In this document: in pieces, positions 17,254 to 24,011 of the stretch
Layout of the letters: each line of letters opens with the position of its first letter
How positions within the stretch are numbered: the first letter of the stretch is position 1
Assembly: GCA_021295955.1 (NCBI GenBank)
Contig: JAGWBJ010000001.1
Location: 124,001-188,000 of the forward strand
Direction: 5' to 3'
Source of the DNA: Dehalococcoidia bacterium
GTDB taxonomy: Bacteria; Chloroflexota; Dehalococcoidia; Lucifugimonadales; JAGWBF01
DNA length: 64,000 bases
The notes under the pieces: model-generated
Told to the model about the DNA's origin: nothing
Seen by the model: the letters and a program-made list of their open reading frames with translations, nothing else
Databases searched by the model: none
Position numbers and translations under genes: made by a program

Positions 17254-18012
17254 CTAGCCCATTCCCGGACGCGCCGGCAGGGGGTCAGGGTAGCCGGCCT
17301 GAGCGAATCCCCGGGCCCTCAGGACGCAGCTATCGCAGCGGCCGCAGGGCTCCGAGCCGTCCAGATAGCAGCTCCAGGTCCTGTCCAGGGGCGCCTTCAG
17401 GTCCATGCCCATCTTGACGATACCGGCCTTGGACAGGCGGATGATGGGCGTCTCGATCTCCATGGGCACGCCGTACTGGGTCCACAGCTTGCTGCCGTAC
17501 ATCAGCGTCTCCCGGACCTTCTCGTAGAACTCGGGCCTGCAGTCGGGATAGCCCGAGTAATCGATGGCGTTGGGGGCGATGTAGATGCGTGCGTCGATGT
17601 CGTCCGTCGGTATTCCTTCGCCCTCGATGGCGTCCAGGGCCATGCTCTCCAGGTACGCCGCGGCGAGGGTCAGGAAGAGGGTGTTGCGAAGGGGCACGTA
17701 GGTGTTGGGGATATCCCGGTCCTCCCCCGCCTCCCTAGAAGCTCCCGCCAAGCGGTCTGCGGGCACACGAAACCGTTGGGGGTTGGTCAGGGACGAGTAC
17801 CACGCCAGCCTGGCGTAGCCGGTTATGTCCACCACCTCGTGCCGGAGGCCCAGGGCCTCGGCCACCTGGGCGGCGCTGCGCACCTCGCGCCCGTGAGTCT
17901 GGCCGTACCGGAAGGTGAGGGCCACCAGCCGGTCTGCCTTGCTCCTGGCGTAGGCGGACACGGTGGTGGAGTCCAGCCCGCCTGATAGCAGGGTTACAGC
18001 CAGCCTCATCAT
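17254..18012 (-). CDS. queC: 7-cyano-7-deazaguanine synthase
   Basis: ATP-dependent enzyme forming preQ0, 252 residues. The PP-loop SGGLDS is at residues 10-15; the zinc-binding cysteines are in SCYLDGSEPCGRCDSC near the C-terminus. VPLRNTLFLTLAAAYLE is also typical. Sits between queD and queE. Confidence 0.96.
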   Translation of the reverse strand: MMRLAVTLLSGGLDSTTVSAYARSKADRLVALTFRYGQTHGREVRSAAQVAEALGLRHEVVDITGYARLAWYSSLTNPQRFRVPADRLAGASREAGEDRDIPNTYVPLRNTLFLTLAAAYLESMALDAIEGEGIPTDDIDARIYIAPNAIDYSGYPDCRPEFYEKVRETLMYGSKLWTQYGVPMEIETPIIRLSKAGIVKMGMDLKAPLDRTWSCYLDGSEPCGRCDSCVLRARGFAQAGYPDPLPARPGMG

Positions 18013-18028
18013 GCTGCCTCGCAGCGGC

Positions 18029-18454
18029 TCAGACGGCGCCGTATTCGGCGTACTGGCTCGGAGACTCCCACACGCGAACCATCGACGGCGCGACGCCGCA
18101 GAGCTCTTCGGCGGTCCGGTACAGCTCCCGGGCCATCACCTCGGCCGAGGGGTTGGCGTCGGGGAACACGAAGACGCGGCTGCCCTCAACCCCGCGGAGG
18201 GCGGCCAGCATCTCCTCGTCGCGGCCGCTCACCAGGAAGGCGTGGTCCCAGTGCTCGTCGATCCAGCCGCCCACCTTGTCCTTGACGTCGGTGAAGTCCA
18301 CGACGAAACCGATGCTATTGAGCGCCTCGGAAGCCATCCATATCTCGGCGCGGTAGGTATGCCCGTGGGGGTGGACGCACTTGCCCTGGTGCCCCAGGAG
18401 CCTGTGTCCGCTGGCGAAGGACAGCTCGATACGCACCTGGTAGCGGTCTCCCAC
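18029..18454 (-). CDS. queD: 6-carboxytetrahydropterin synthase
   Basis: Makes 6-carboxytetrahydropterin from dihydroneopterin triphosphate, 141 residues. Zinc and catalytic residues are visible in FASGHRLLGHQGKCVHPHGH (His17, Cys26, His30, His32), and the later segment DHAFLV supplies a further catalytic His/Asp. Three bases separate it from queF. Confidence 0.95.
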   Translation of the reverse strand: MGDRYQVRIELSFASGHRLLGHQGKCVHPHGHTYRAEIWMASEALNSIGFVVDFTDVKDKVGGWIDEHWDHAFLVSGRDEEMLAALRGVEGSRVFVFPDANPSAEVMARELYRTAEELCGVAPSMVRVWESPSQYAEYGAV

Positions 18455-18457
18455 GGC

Positions 18458-18898
18458 TCAACCCCCAAGGGCCCGGTCGCGGCGGCCGTGCTCCACCGAC
18501 ACCGAGGTGTGTATGCCTCCCCGGACCTTGTAGTCCAGGGTCACCTTCATCCACCGGGGGCCGGATAGCTTAACCAGGTCTTGGAGGATGCGGGCCGCCG
18601 CGTGCTCCTGGACGATGCCCACGTCGCGGTAGGACAGCAGGTAATACTTCAGGGACTTGAGCTCTATGCACCGGCGGTCCGGCACGTAGGCGACCGTCAG
18701 GGCGCCGTAGTCGGGCAGCCCGGTCCAGGGGCACAGGGCCGTGAACTCGTCGGTGTCTATGGCGATCTCCTGGGGTTGCTCCGGGTACTCGTAGTCGAAG
18801 GTCAGGAGGCACTGCGGCTCCAGGGAGTCCTCGTCCTTGGCCGGCAGCCGCCGGTCCAAGGCCAGGTACTGCTCTCCCAGGGAAACGGTGGTCGCCAT
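18458..18898 (-). CDS. queF: NADPH-dependent 7-cyano-7-deazaguanine reductase (short QueF)
   Basis: Reduces preQ0 to preQ1, 146 residues, the short single-domain form. The catalytic cysteine is Cys56 in FTALCPWTGLPDYG and the QueF motif is ELKSLKYYLLSYRDVGI. It leads the que operon and has its own promoter about 60 bases upstream. The leader was checked for a preQ1 riboswitch and none was recognised. The operon contains no GTP cyclohydrolase gene. Confidence 0.95.
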   Translation of the reverse strand: MATTVSLGEQYLALDRRLPAKDEDSLEPQCLLTFDYEYPEQPQEIAIDTDEFTALCPWTGLPDYGALTVAYVPDRRCIELKSLKYYLLSYRDVGIVQEHAAARILQDLVKLSGPRWMKVTLDYKVRGGIHTSVSVEHGRRDRALGG

Positions 18899-18958
18899 GC
18901 CTTCACCAACCTCGCCGCGGGCGCATGCCCCGGCATCGTCGTGTCCATACTCGTTGGT

Positions 18959-18988
18959 ATCTTATTGGAAGACCGACTGGCGTGTCAA
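18959..18988 (-). promoter_or_regulatory. Predicted sigma70-type promoter of the que operon
   Basis: On the minus strand: consensus TTGACA at 18988-18983, 18-base spacer, TAAGAT at 18964-18959. Transcription would start near 18952, giving a 53-base leader for queF. It lies back to back with the promoter of the selenoprotein operon, 42 bases away. Confidence 0.65.
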
Positions 18989-19030
18989 AACAACACGCGA
19001 CAAGACGAGCGCCGACACCGCCAGCCCATC

Positions 19031-19059
19031 TTGTAACCACTGCCCGTGTGGAGTAGACT
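19031..19059 (+). promoter_or_regulatory. Predicted promoter of the selenoprotein redox operon
   Basis: TTGTAA at 19031-19036, exactly 17 bases, then TAGACT at 19054-19059. Transcription would start near 19066, only a few bases before the first ATG candidates (19073, 19085, 19091), so the leader would be very short or absent. Confidence 0.5.
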
Positions 19060-19072
19060 GGTAGGCAGTCGC

Positions 19073-19483
19073 ATGATAGACGACATGCCCATGGAAGCGT
19101 CCAAATCCCCATCCAGCGGCGCTGGGACAGTTGGGTACCCGGATGGGCCGGCGAACTTGGCCCAGGTGCACGACCTGTTCAAGGGCGCGCTGGCCGGTGA
19201 GCCGCGGCTCAAGATGCTGCGCGGCTTCAAGCTGGACTTCTCCGGCAACTCCGACTTCCACAAGGTGTACTTCTCGGCCCGGTGCGACTGCGGTACGGCA
19301 GCCCTGCTCAGCGTGGAGGTGGACCGTGCCAAGAGCCTGCTCCAGGTCGAAGAGGCCCTCCCGGAGTTGACGGACCACCTTAAGGGGAAGGTCGGCCAGT
19401 TCCAGGCCATGTCCTGCGAGATGCACTCGATGATGAGGACCGGCAATAGGGAGGCCAAGCCCGGGATGGGAGCCGGCGGATGA
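19073..19483 (+). CDS. Unknown protein, first gene of the selenoprotein redox operon
   Basis: About 136 residues, soluble, not recognised. After a Ser/Pro-rich N-terminus the conserved-looking part runs from NLAQVHDLFKGALAG through a beta-rich stretch to ARCDCGTAALLSVEVD and ends near MSCEMHSMMR. It has three cysteines: a Cys-x-Cys pair and a single Cys about 45 residues later, close to a His-Met-rich segment, so a metal or redox role is possible. Its stop overlaps the next ATG as ATGA, so it is translationally coupled to the FTR-like gene. The start is uncertain among ATGs at 19073, 19085 and 19091; an ATG at 19046 lies upstream of the predicted transcription start. Function unknown. Confidence 0.75.
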   Translation: MIDDMPMEASKSPSSGAGTVGYPDGPANLAQVHDLFKGALAGEPRLKMLRGFKLDFSGNSDFHKVYFSARCDCGTAALLSVEVDRAKSLLQVEEALPELTDHLKGKVGQFQAMSCEMHSMMRTGNREAKPGMGAGG

Positions 19484-19914
19484 CGCGAAAGAAGCTGAGC
19501 TACGAGAAGGCCCTGGAAGGCACCGTAAAGTTCTCCGAGAGGTACGTAGAGCGGGGCGAGTACGAGTTCTTCCCGGAAGCCGAGGTGGTCAAGGTCGTCC
19601 AGGAGGGCCTGGCCAAAAACCAGGTGGACCACGGCTACCGGTACTGCCCTTGAATGCCCCTGAGCGGCGATCCCGTGGAGGATCGCAAGAAGATCTGCCC
19701 CTGCGACAGGCACCACGAGGACATACAGAGGGACGGCTTCTGCATTTGAATGTTCTTTGTCAGCGAGGAGTTCCTTCGCAAGTACGAAGAGGGTGAAGAG
19801 GCAGTCCAGACCATCGACGAGGCGGTCAAGCCCGGCGAGGGCCTGTTCGACCAGGAGTACGAGTCCAAGGCCGACCGTAAGGGCCGGCAAAGATCACAAG
19901 AGGGAGAAGCCTGA
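19480..19914 (+). CDS. Ferredoxin:thioredoxin reductase-like catalytic subunit, selenoprotein with two in-frame TGA (Sec) codons
   Basis: Reading TGA at 19651-19653 and 19747-19749 as selenocysteine gives one 144-residue protein. Its core is HGYRYCPU (Cys56, Sec58), ICPCDRHH (Cys73, Cys75) and DGFCIU (Cys88, Sec90), the FTR catalytic pattern CPC...CPC...CHC. In spinach FTR the first Cys of motif 1, both of motif 2 and the first of motif 3 bind the [4Fe-4S] cluster, while the second Cys of motifs 1 and 3 form the active disulfide. Here all four ligands remain Cys and both disulfide positions are Sec. A lysine-rich helix precedes the core and an acidic tail follows it. The ATG overlaps the upstream stop; the terminal TGA at 19912 overlaps the glutaredoxin ATG. 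With ordinary decoding the gene would fall into pieces of 57, 31 and 54 residues. Confidence 0.88.
19667..19686 (+). promoter_or_regulatory. Predicted bacterial SECIS hairpin for the first FTR Sec codon
   Basis: Perfect 7-bp stem GCGATCC/GGATCGC closing the loop CGTGGA. The G at loop position two is 21 bases after the TGA at 19651-19653. Known bacterial SECIS elements have a G among the first two loop bases, about 16-37 bases after the UGA, so this fits. Confidence 0.75.
19771..19793 (+). promoter_or_regulatory. Weaker SECIS candidate for the second FTR Sec codon
   Basis: Stem CTTCG/CGAAG (19774-19778 with 19785-19789) around the loop CAAGTA, extendable by three pairs if A19790 is bulged. 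The loop begins 30 bases after the TGA at 19747-19749. Its G is not among the first two loop bases, so it departs from the consensus and an alternative fold may be used. Confidence 0.4.
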
Positions 19915-20153
19915 TGGACGACATCATCGTCTACACATCCGACGGTTGAGGCCCCTGCCATATGGTGAAAGTGTACCTTTCACGCAAGGGAATACCGTTC
20001 ATCGAGAAGAACATCTCGCAGGACGAAGAGGCGCGCAACAACCTCCTGGCCATGGGGCACCGGAGCACGCCCGTGACCACCATGAAGGACCAGAAGGTGG
20101 TGGGATACAGCCCGCCCAAGCTGGACGCGGCGCTCCAGGCGGCCGGGTTCTGA
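19914..20153 (+). CDS. Glutaredoxin-like selenoprotein with a UGPC active site
   Basis: A 79-residue glutaredoxin/NrdH-type thioredoxin-fold protein. It begins MDDIIVYTSDG, then an in-frame TGA at 19947-19949 (Sec12), then GPCHMVKVYL. The redox motif C-x-x-C is therefore U-G-P-C, with Sec at the nucleophilic first position. The cis-proline segment STPVTTM and the C-terminal VVGYSPPKLDAAL complete the fold. If TGA were a stop, only an 11-residue peptide would be made and the downstream ATG at 19962 would give a protein lacking the active site. The start overlaps the FTR stop (TGATG). Likely a substrate or partner of the diselenide FTR; that partnership is inferred from the operon. Confidence 0.9.
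19965..19983 (+). promoter_or_regulatory. Predicted bacterial SECIS hairpin for the glutaredoxin Sec codon
   Basis: Perfect 7-bp stem GTGAAAG/CTTTCAC closing the loop TGTAC. The G is the second loop base and lies 24 bases from the TGA at 19947-19949, inside the known spacing range for bacterial SECIS elements. Confidence 0.78.
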
Positions 20154-20288
20154 CGGCCCGCCAGCCCTTTCCCCTCATTACGCCGCGCCTTCCATGAACG
20201 CCCAGCCTCGAGCCGTCCTGTCCGGCAAGGTCCGCCCTGACCGCAACGCATGGCCTTGCCTCCCCATGCCCGACGGGAGCGTGGGCCG

Positions 20289-21323
20289 TTGAAGGATGTC
20301 CTGGTCACCGGCGGCGCCGGCTTCCTGGGCATGGAACTGGTGCGAAGCCTGGCGGCGTCGGGCCTCAGGCCAAGGGTCCTGGACCTCAACGACCCCAACG
20401 ACCCTCGCGTCGACGACAGCATCGATTTCACTCGAGGGGACGTCCGAGACGCGTCCACGGTGTCCGAGATGACCCGCGGCGTGGACACCGTGTTCCATCT
20501 CGCCGCTGCCGTGCTGCCCACCCGGGGCAAGGCCAACTACACCTCCATCAACACCGGGGGGACGCGCAACGTCCTTCGGGCCTGCATGGACCACGGCGTC
20601 CAGCACGTGGTGCACATCTCGACCAGCGCCATCTACGGCATCCCCAAGGCGCTGCCCGTCACAGAGGAGACCGAGCTGCGGCCCATGGGCTACTACGGCA
20701 ACGCCAAGCACGAGGGCGAGCTGGAGGTGCATAAGGCCCGGGAGCAGGGCTTGAAGGTGAGCATCCTGCGACCCCGCACCATCATAGGCACCGAGCGGCT
20801 GGGCATCTTCCACATCCTGTTCGACTGGATCAAGGCCGGCAAGCGCATTCCCATCATCGGCTCCGGCGACAACCTGTTCCAGTTCATCAGTGCCAGGGAC
20901 GTCGTCTCGGCGTCCATCCTGGCCGCCGAAAAGCAGGTCGACGACGACTTCAACATCGGCGCAGAAGAGTTCTCCACGGTCCGGGACGACCTGGAGTCCC
21001 TGGTGCGCCACGCCGGATCGGGCTCCAGGGTCGTGTCCATCCCCGCGCTTATGGCCAAGGCGCCCCTGCAGGTGCTGGACCTGATGAGACTCTCCCCCCT
21101 GATGGACTGGCAGTACAAGGTGGCCGACAAGCCCTTCTACTTCGACATCGGCAAGGCCAAACGGGAGCTCGGCTGGCAGCCCCAGGACAGCAACGCCGGC
21201 ATGTTCATCGACTCGTACGACTGGTACGTACGAGAGTATACTGACACCGCCTCGGCATACGGGTCCACCCACAGGCAGGCGGTCCGCCAGCGGGCCCTCA
21301 GGCTCCTGAGAAAGGTCTTCTGA
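20289..21323 (+). CDS. NAD-dependent epimerase/dehydratase (extended SDR)
   Basis: 344-residue nucleotide-sugar SDR. NAD-binding GGAGFLG is near residue 9, FHLAAAV follows, the catalytic Ser-Tyr-Lys appear as STSAIYG and YYGNAK, and RPRTIIG is typical of the family. The TTG start at 20289 gives MKDVLVTGGAGFLG and has GGGAG nine bases upstream; an ATG at 20250 is in frame but lacks a ribosome site. A divergent C-terminal basic tail ends LRLLRKVF. It is followed after seven bases by a sugar transferase, so it probably acts in envelope glycan synthesis. The exact sugar substrate is unknown. Confidence 0.87.
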   Translation: MKDVLVTGGAGFLGMELVRSLAASGLRPRVLDLNDPNDPRVDDSIDFTRGDVRDASTVSEMTRGVDTVFHLAAAVLPTRGKANYTSINTGGTRNVLRACMDHGVQHVVHISTSAIYGIPKALPVTEETELRPMGYYGNAKHEGELEVHKAREQGLKVSILRPRTIIGTERLGIFHILFDWIKAGKRIPIIGSGDNLFQFISARDVVSASILAAEKQVDDDFNIGAEEFSTVRDDLESLVRHAGSGSRVVSIPALMAKAPLQVLDLMRLSPLMDWQYKVADKPFYFDIGKAKRELGWQPQDSNAGMFIDSYDWYVREYTDTASAYGSTHRQAVRQRALRLLRKVF

Positions 21324-21330
21324 GCAGCCG

Positions 21331-22032
21331 ATGAAGGAGAGCCGTCCCGAGCTGCCCCGCTGGGTCTACGGCAAGCGCGGGCCCTCCCTCGAGACCCCGG
21401 CCATCACGGAAAAGGAAGCCGCGGGCTACCTCCTGAAGCGCCCATGCGACGCCCTTCTGGCCCTGATGGGCCTCATGATCGCGGCGCCCCTGTGGATACT
21501 CTTCTCCCTGGCCATCAAGCTGGAGGACCGTGGTCCGGTCTACTTCACCCAGGAGCGATGGGGCAGGAACAGGGGCAGGATACGCGTGTACAAGTTCCGG
21601 AGCATGGTGCCCGACGCCATGGAGCGTTTCGGCAACGTCCAGGCCCAGGAGCACGACCCCAGGGTCACGAGGGTGGGACGTCTGCTCAGGGCCACCAGCC
21701 TGGACGAGATGCCCCAGCTCCTGAACATCCTCAAGGGCGACATGAGCTGGGTGGGCCCCAGGGCGTTGCCCATCGACGAGGTACAGGTGCGGGAGGAGGG
21801 GGACCTGGCCGACGAGGCGATACCCGGCTTCGAGGCCCGTTCCCGGCTGCGCCCTGGCCTCACCGGCATCGCCCAGATATTCGCCCCCAGGGACGTGCCC
21901 AGGGAGCGGAAGTACGGGTTCGACGCCGTCTACGCCGGGAGCCAGGGCCCGTGGATGGACGTCCGGCTGATACTGCTGTCCCTCTGGATCACCGTGCGTG
22001 CCCGCTGGGAGGCCCGGGGGAGCAAGGTCTAG
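21331..22032 (+). CDS. Polyprenyl-phosphate sugar-1-phosphate transferase
   Basis: 233 residues with one N-terminal membrane helix (about residues 40-60, CDALLALMGLMIAAPLWILF). The bacterial sugar transferase core is clear: GPVYFTQERWGRNRGRI, YKFRSM, LRATSLDEMPQLLNILKGDM and SWVGPRALP. It starts lipid-linked oligosaccharide synthesis by moving a sugar phosphate onto a polyprenyl phosphate at the membrane. Partner of the SDR gene just upstream. Confidence 0.94.
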   Translation: MKESRPELPRWVYGKRGPSLETPAITEKEAAGYLLKRPCDALLALMGLMIAAPLWILFSLAIKLEDRGPVYFTQERWGRNRGRIRVYKFRSMVPDAMERFGNVQAQEHDPRVTRVGRLLRATSLDEMPQLLNILKGDMSWVGPRALPIDEVQVREEGDLADEAIPGFEARSRLRPGLTGIAQIFAPRDVPRERKYGFDAVYAGSQGPWMDVRLILLSLWITVRARWEARGSKV

Positions 22033-22056
22033 AGTCCTAGAGTCGGGGCCCTTGGC

Positions 22057-22086
22057 TTGTTCGCCAGCTTCGGCGCGTGTTATGCT
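22057..22086 (+). promoter_or_regulatory. Predicted promoter of tRNA-Arg
   Basis: TTGTTC at 22057-22062, 18-base spacer, TATGCT at 22081-22086, with TG one base before the -10. Transcription would start near 22093, six bases before the mature tRNA 5' end. Confidence 0.45.
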
Positions 22087-22098
22087 AGTCGTCGGTCC

Positions 22099-22173
22099 GC
22101 CCCCGTAGCTCAGAGGATAGAGCACTGGCCTCCGGAGTCAGGTGCGGGAGTTCGAGTCTCCCCGGGGGTACCA
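22099..22173 (+). tRNA. tRNA-Arg (anticodon CCG)
   Basis: Full cloverleaf: acceptor GCCCCCG pairs with CGGGGGT (G-U closing pair), D arm GCTC...GAGC, anticodon stem CTGGC/GTCAG around loop CTCCGGA (anticodon CCG, codon CGG), four-base variable loop, and T stem GGGAG/CTCCC around TTCGAGT. The CCA end is encoded at 22171-22173. It marks the left edge of an accessory region with broken genes. Confidence 0.95.
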
Positions 22174-22472
22174 TGACGTACCGAATTCATAACTCGTCCG
22201 TTTAGGGCGACCTCTGCGGTGTCCGCTCCCCCCATTGGGCTCACAGTGGGACCGTCCTCCGTGACCGCCTGCTGGAGCTGCTCAGCCATCTCCGGGGCAT
22301 GGAGAGGGAAACGAACGTCCCTGCCGCCGTCAAGGAGTGCGTACAGCCGGCAGTCCCAAAGAAGTAGAATGGCGTGACGGACATTGCGGACTCTCCGATG
22401 GCTTCTGTGCGGTTTCTGCCAGGACGGCCATTAGGAACAGGACACCCAGAAGAGAGTGAGGGGGATGGACAC
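22174..22472. other. Gene-free stretch after tRNA-Arg
   Basis: About 300 bases without a convincing gene. A short open frame on the plus strand (about 22262-22367, including RDRLLELLSHLRGMERETN) could be the C-terminal remnant of a lost gene but is not recognised. A position immediately 3' of a tRNA is a usual integration site. Confidence 0.4.
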
Positions 22473-23225
22473 ATGACCGGACAGAAGGCGCTGCGCATGG
22501 TCATGGTGGCCGTGTTCGGCGTGCTGGTCGTCGTGTCGCTGGCGTGCGGCGGCGGATCGGAGACCGTGCGTCTTGCCACTGAGGGCCAGTACCACCCATT
22601 CAACTTCATCAACGACGACGGCGAGATCGATGGCCTGGAGCGAGAGGTTGGCGACGAGCTGTGCCGCCGCGCCGAGTTGGACTGCGAGTGGGTGCTCAAC
22701 GAGTGGTCGGACATGATACCGGACCTGGTGGGTGGCGAGTTCGACGTCATCATCACGGGGATGAGCATCACCGACGAGCGCGACGAGACCATCGACTTCA
22801 CCGAGCCGTACTACCCGCCCACTCCCTCGGTCTACCTGGCCCTGGCGGGCGCAGGAGACGAGGCCGTTCAGGGGCGGCTCGGAGCCTACGCCGACACCAT
22901 CTACTCGGACTTCTTCACCGAACAGGGCATCCCGTACACCGAGTTCGGCAGCGAGGACGACCGCATTGAGGCGCTGCTCAATGGCGAAATCGACGCGAGC
23001 CTGGTGGACCACGCCTACGCCGTGGAGAAGCTTGCGGAGTACGAGGGGAGGCTGGCCGTGGTCGGACCCTCGGTGCTGCTGGACCGCGGCATCGGCATGG
23101 GTGTGCGCGAGGACAGCGGAGACCTGCGGGACAAGCTGAACGAGGCCATCGCGTCGATGAAGGCAGACGGTTCCCTGAACGAGCTCATTCGCAAGTGGGT
23201 TGGCGAGGACGCCAAGACCTTCTAG
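22473..23225 (+). CDS. Amino-acid ABC transporter-type solute-binding lipoprotein
   Basis: 250 residues with a lipoprotein signal (MTGQKALRMVMVAVFG... ending in lipobox SLAC), then a periplasmic-binding-protein family 3 domain: VRLATEGQYHPFNFINDDG, GLEREVGDELCRRAEL, WSDMIPDLVGGEFDVIITGMS, TDERDETIDFTEPYY. It probably binds a polar amino acid outside the membrane. The start is ATG at 22473, which follows a G-rich ribosome site (GTGAGGGGGA). No permease or ATPase gene is adjacent, so it is an orphan binding protein or receptor. Confidence 0.88.
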   Translation: MTGQKALRMVMVAVFGVLVVVSLACGGGSETVRLATEGQYHPFNFINDDGEIDGLEREVGDELCRRAELDCEWVLNEWSDMIPDLVGGEFDVIITGMSITDERDETIDFTEPYYPPTPSVYLALAGAGDEAVQGRLGAYADTIYSDFFTEQGIPYTEFGSEDDRIEALLNGEIDASLVDHAYAVEKLAEYEGRLAVVGPSVLLDRGIGMGVREDSGDLRDKLNEAIASMKADGSLNELIRKWVGEDAKTF

Positions 23226-23369
23226 TGGGTCCCGGCCACCGCTTCCCACGAAGTTGAGCCGGGGACACATCAATGCGGCGCATCTTCCTTTCATTGACCG
23301 GAGGGCTATCTTTCATACTGCCGTCCAGATATGTTCCAAACTGCCGCACCTCAAAGTTACGATTGGCCG

Positions 23370-23847
23370 ATGGCTGAGAATGGGCTCTACACCCGCTTCT
23401 CGGAGCGGCGTCTGACCGAAGCCCTGGAGGACTCGCCGGTCACGCTCATCCACGGACCTCGCCGGCTTGACGACGCTTGCCCTGATGGTCTGTGCGCCAG
23501 AGCAGCTGACTTCTGGGGGCAGTCCTTCCAGCGTTCTCCCCACCGGCTCTCCGAGCTATACGTACCTCACCTTCGACGACGCGGTTACGAGGGAGAGCGC
23601 CGAGACGGATCCGATGGGTTTCGTCGCCGACCTTCTCGAGCGGGTCATCTTGGACGAGGTGCAGCGGGTTCCCAGCCTCTTTGCGGCGCTGAAGGCGGCG
23701 GTGGACAGGAGGCGCGTGCCTGGCCGCTTCCTACTGAGGGGTTCGAGCAACGTGCTCCTCACCCCGGCGCTGTCGGACTTTAGAGGCCTCAGAAAACTAA
23801 GGGGGGGCATCCTTCGTGGTGCCGCACTGGAGTTAGAGACCATCTGA
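23370..23847 (+). pseudogene. Broken AAA-type ATPase (DUF4143/ATPase_14 family) with lost Walker A
   Basis: The first frame (from ATG 23370) reads MAENGLYTRFSERRLTEAL then LIHGPRR, the normal lead-in to GPRRxGKTTL. At about 23462 the frame shifts and the P-loop Gly-Lys is gone; the next frame resumes at TTLALMVCAPEQ and continues through LTFDD, the Walker B-like RVILDEVQR and FLLRGSSNVLL. The protein then ends in a non-homologous tail at 23847, with the DUF4143 half missing. The missing P-loop and frameshift point to a pseudogene. Confidence 0.75.
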
Positions 23848-23892
23848 CCTTGTCGTGGTGCCGCACTGCAGTTAGAGACCATCTGACCTTGT
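23815..23892. repeat. 39-bp tandem repeat, two copies
   Basis: Units at 23815-23853 and 23854-23892 (core GTGGTGCCGCACTG, then AGTTAGAGACCATCTGACC) differ at one internal base. The first copy includes the end of the broken ATPase frame, so the repeat may mark the breakpoint of a past rearrangement. Confidence 0.8.
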
Positions 23893-23946
23893 CCTGTTCC
23901 CCCACTACCCTAGCGACCCCGTCCTGAAGACCAAGACCATCCCCCC

Positions 23947-23978
23947 TTGACATTCCTCCGGTACTCTTTTTCTATATT
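23947..23978 (+). promoter_or_regulatory. Possible promoter upstream of the small membrane protein
   Basis: TTGACA at 23947-23952 and TATATT at 23973-23978, but the spacer is 20 bases, longer than optimal. Transcription would begin about 27 bases before the ATG at 24012. Confidence 0.3.
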
Positions 23979-24011
23979 GGGGGTTATTCATCGATGAGCG
24001 ACGGAGGTGCT

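Noticed and set aside
18899-18958. preQ1 riboswitch in the queF leader
   Set aside because: The leader has GC-rich inverted segments but not the A-rich tail and loop sequence of known preQ1 classes.
19480-20153. UGA read as a general sense codon (variant genetic code) to explain the in-frame TGAs
   Set aside because: Many genes in the window end in TGA at natural family C-termini and use TGG for Trp, so UGA is a normal stop. Only the three redox positions, two followed by SECIS-like hairpins, are read through.
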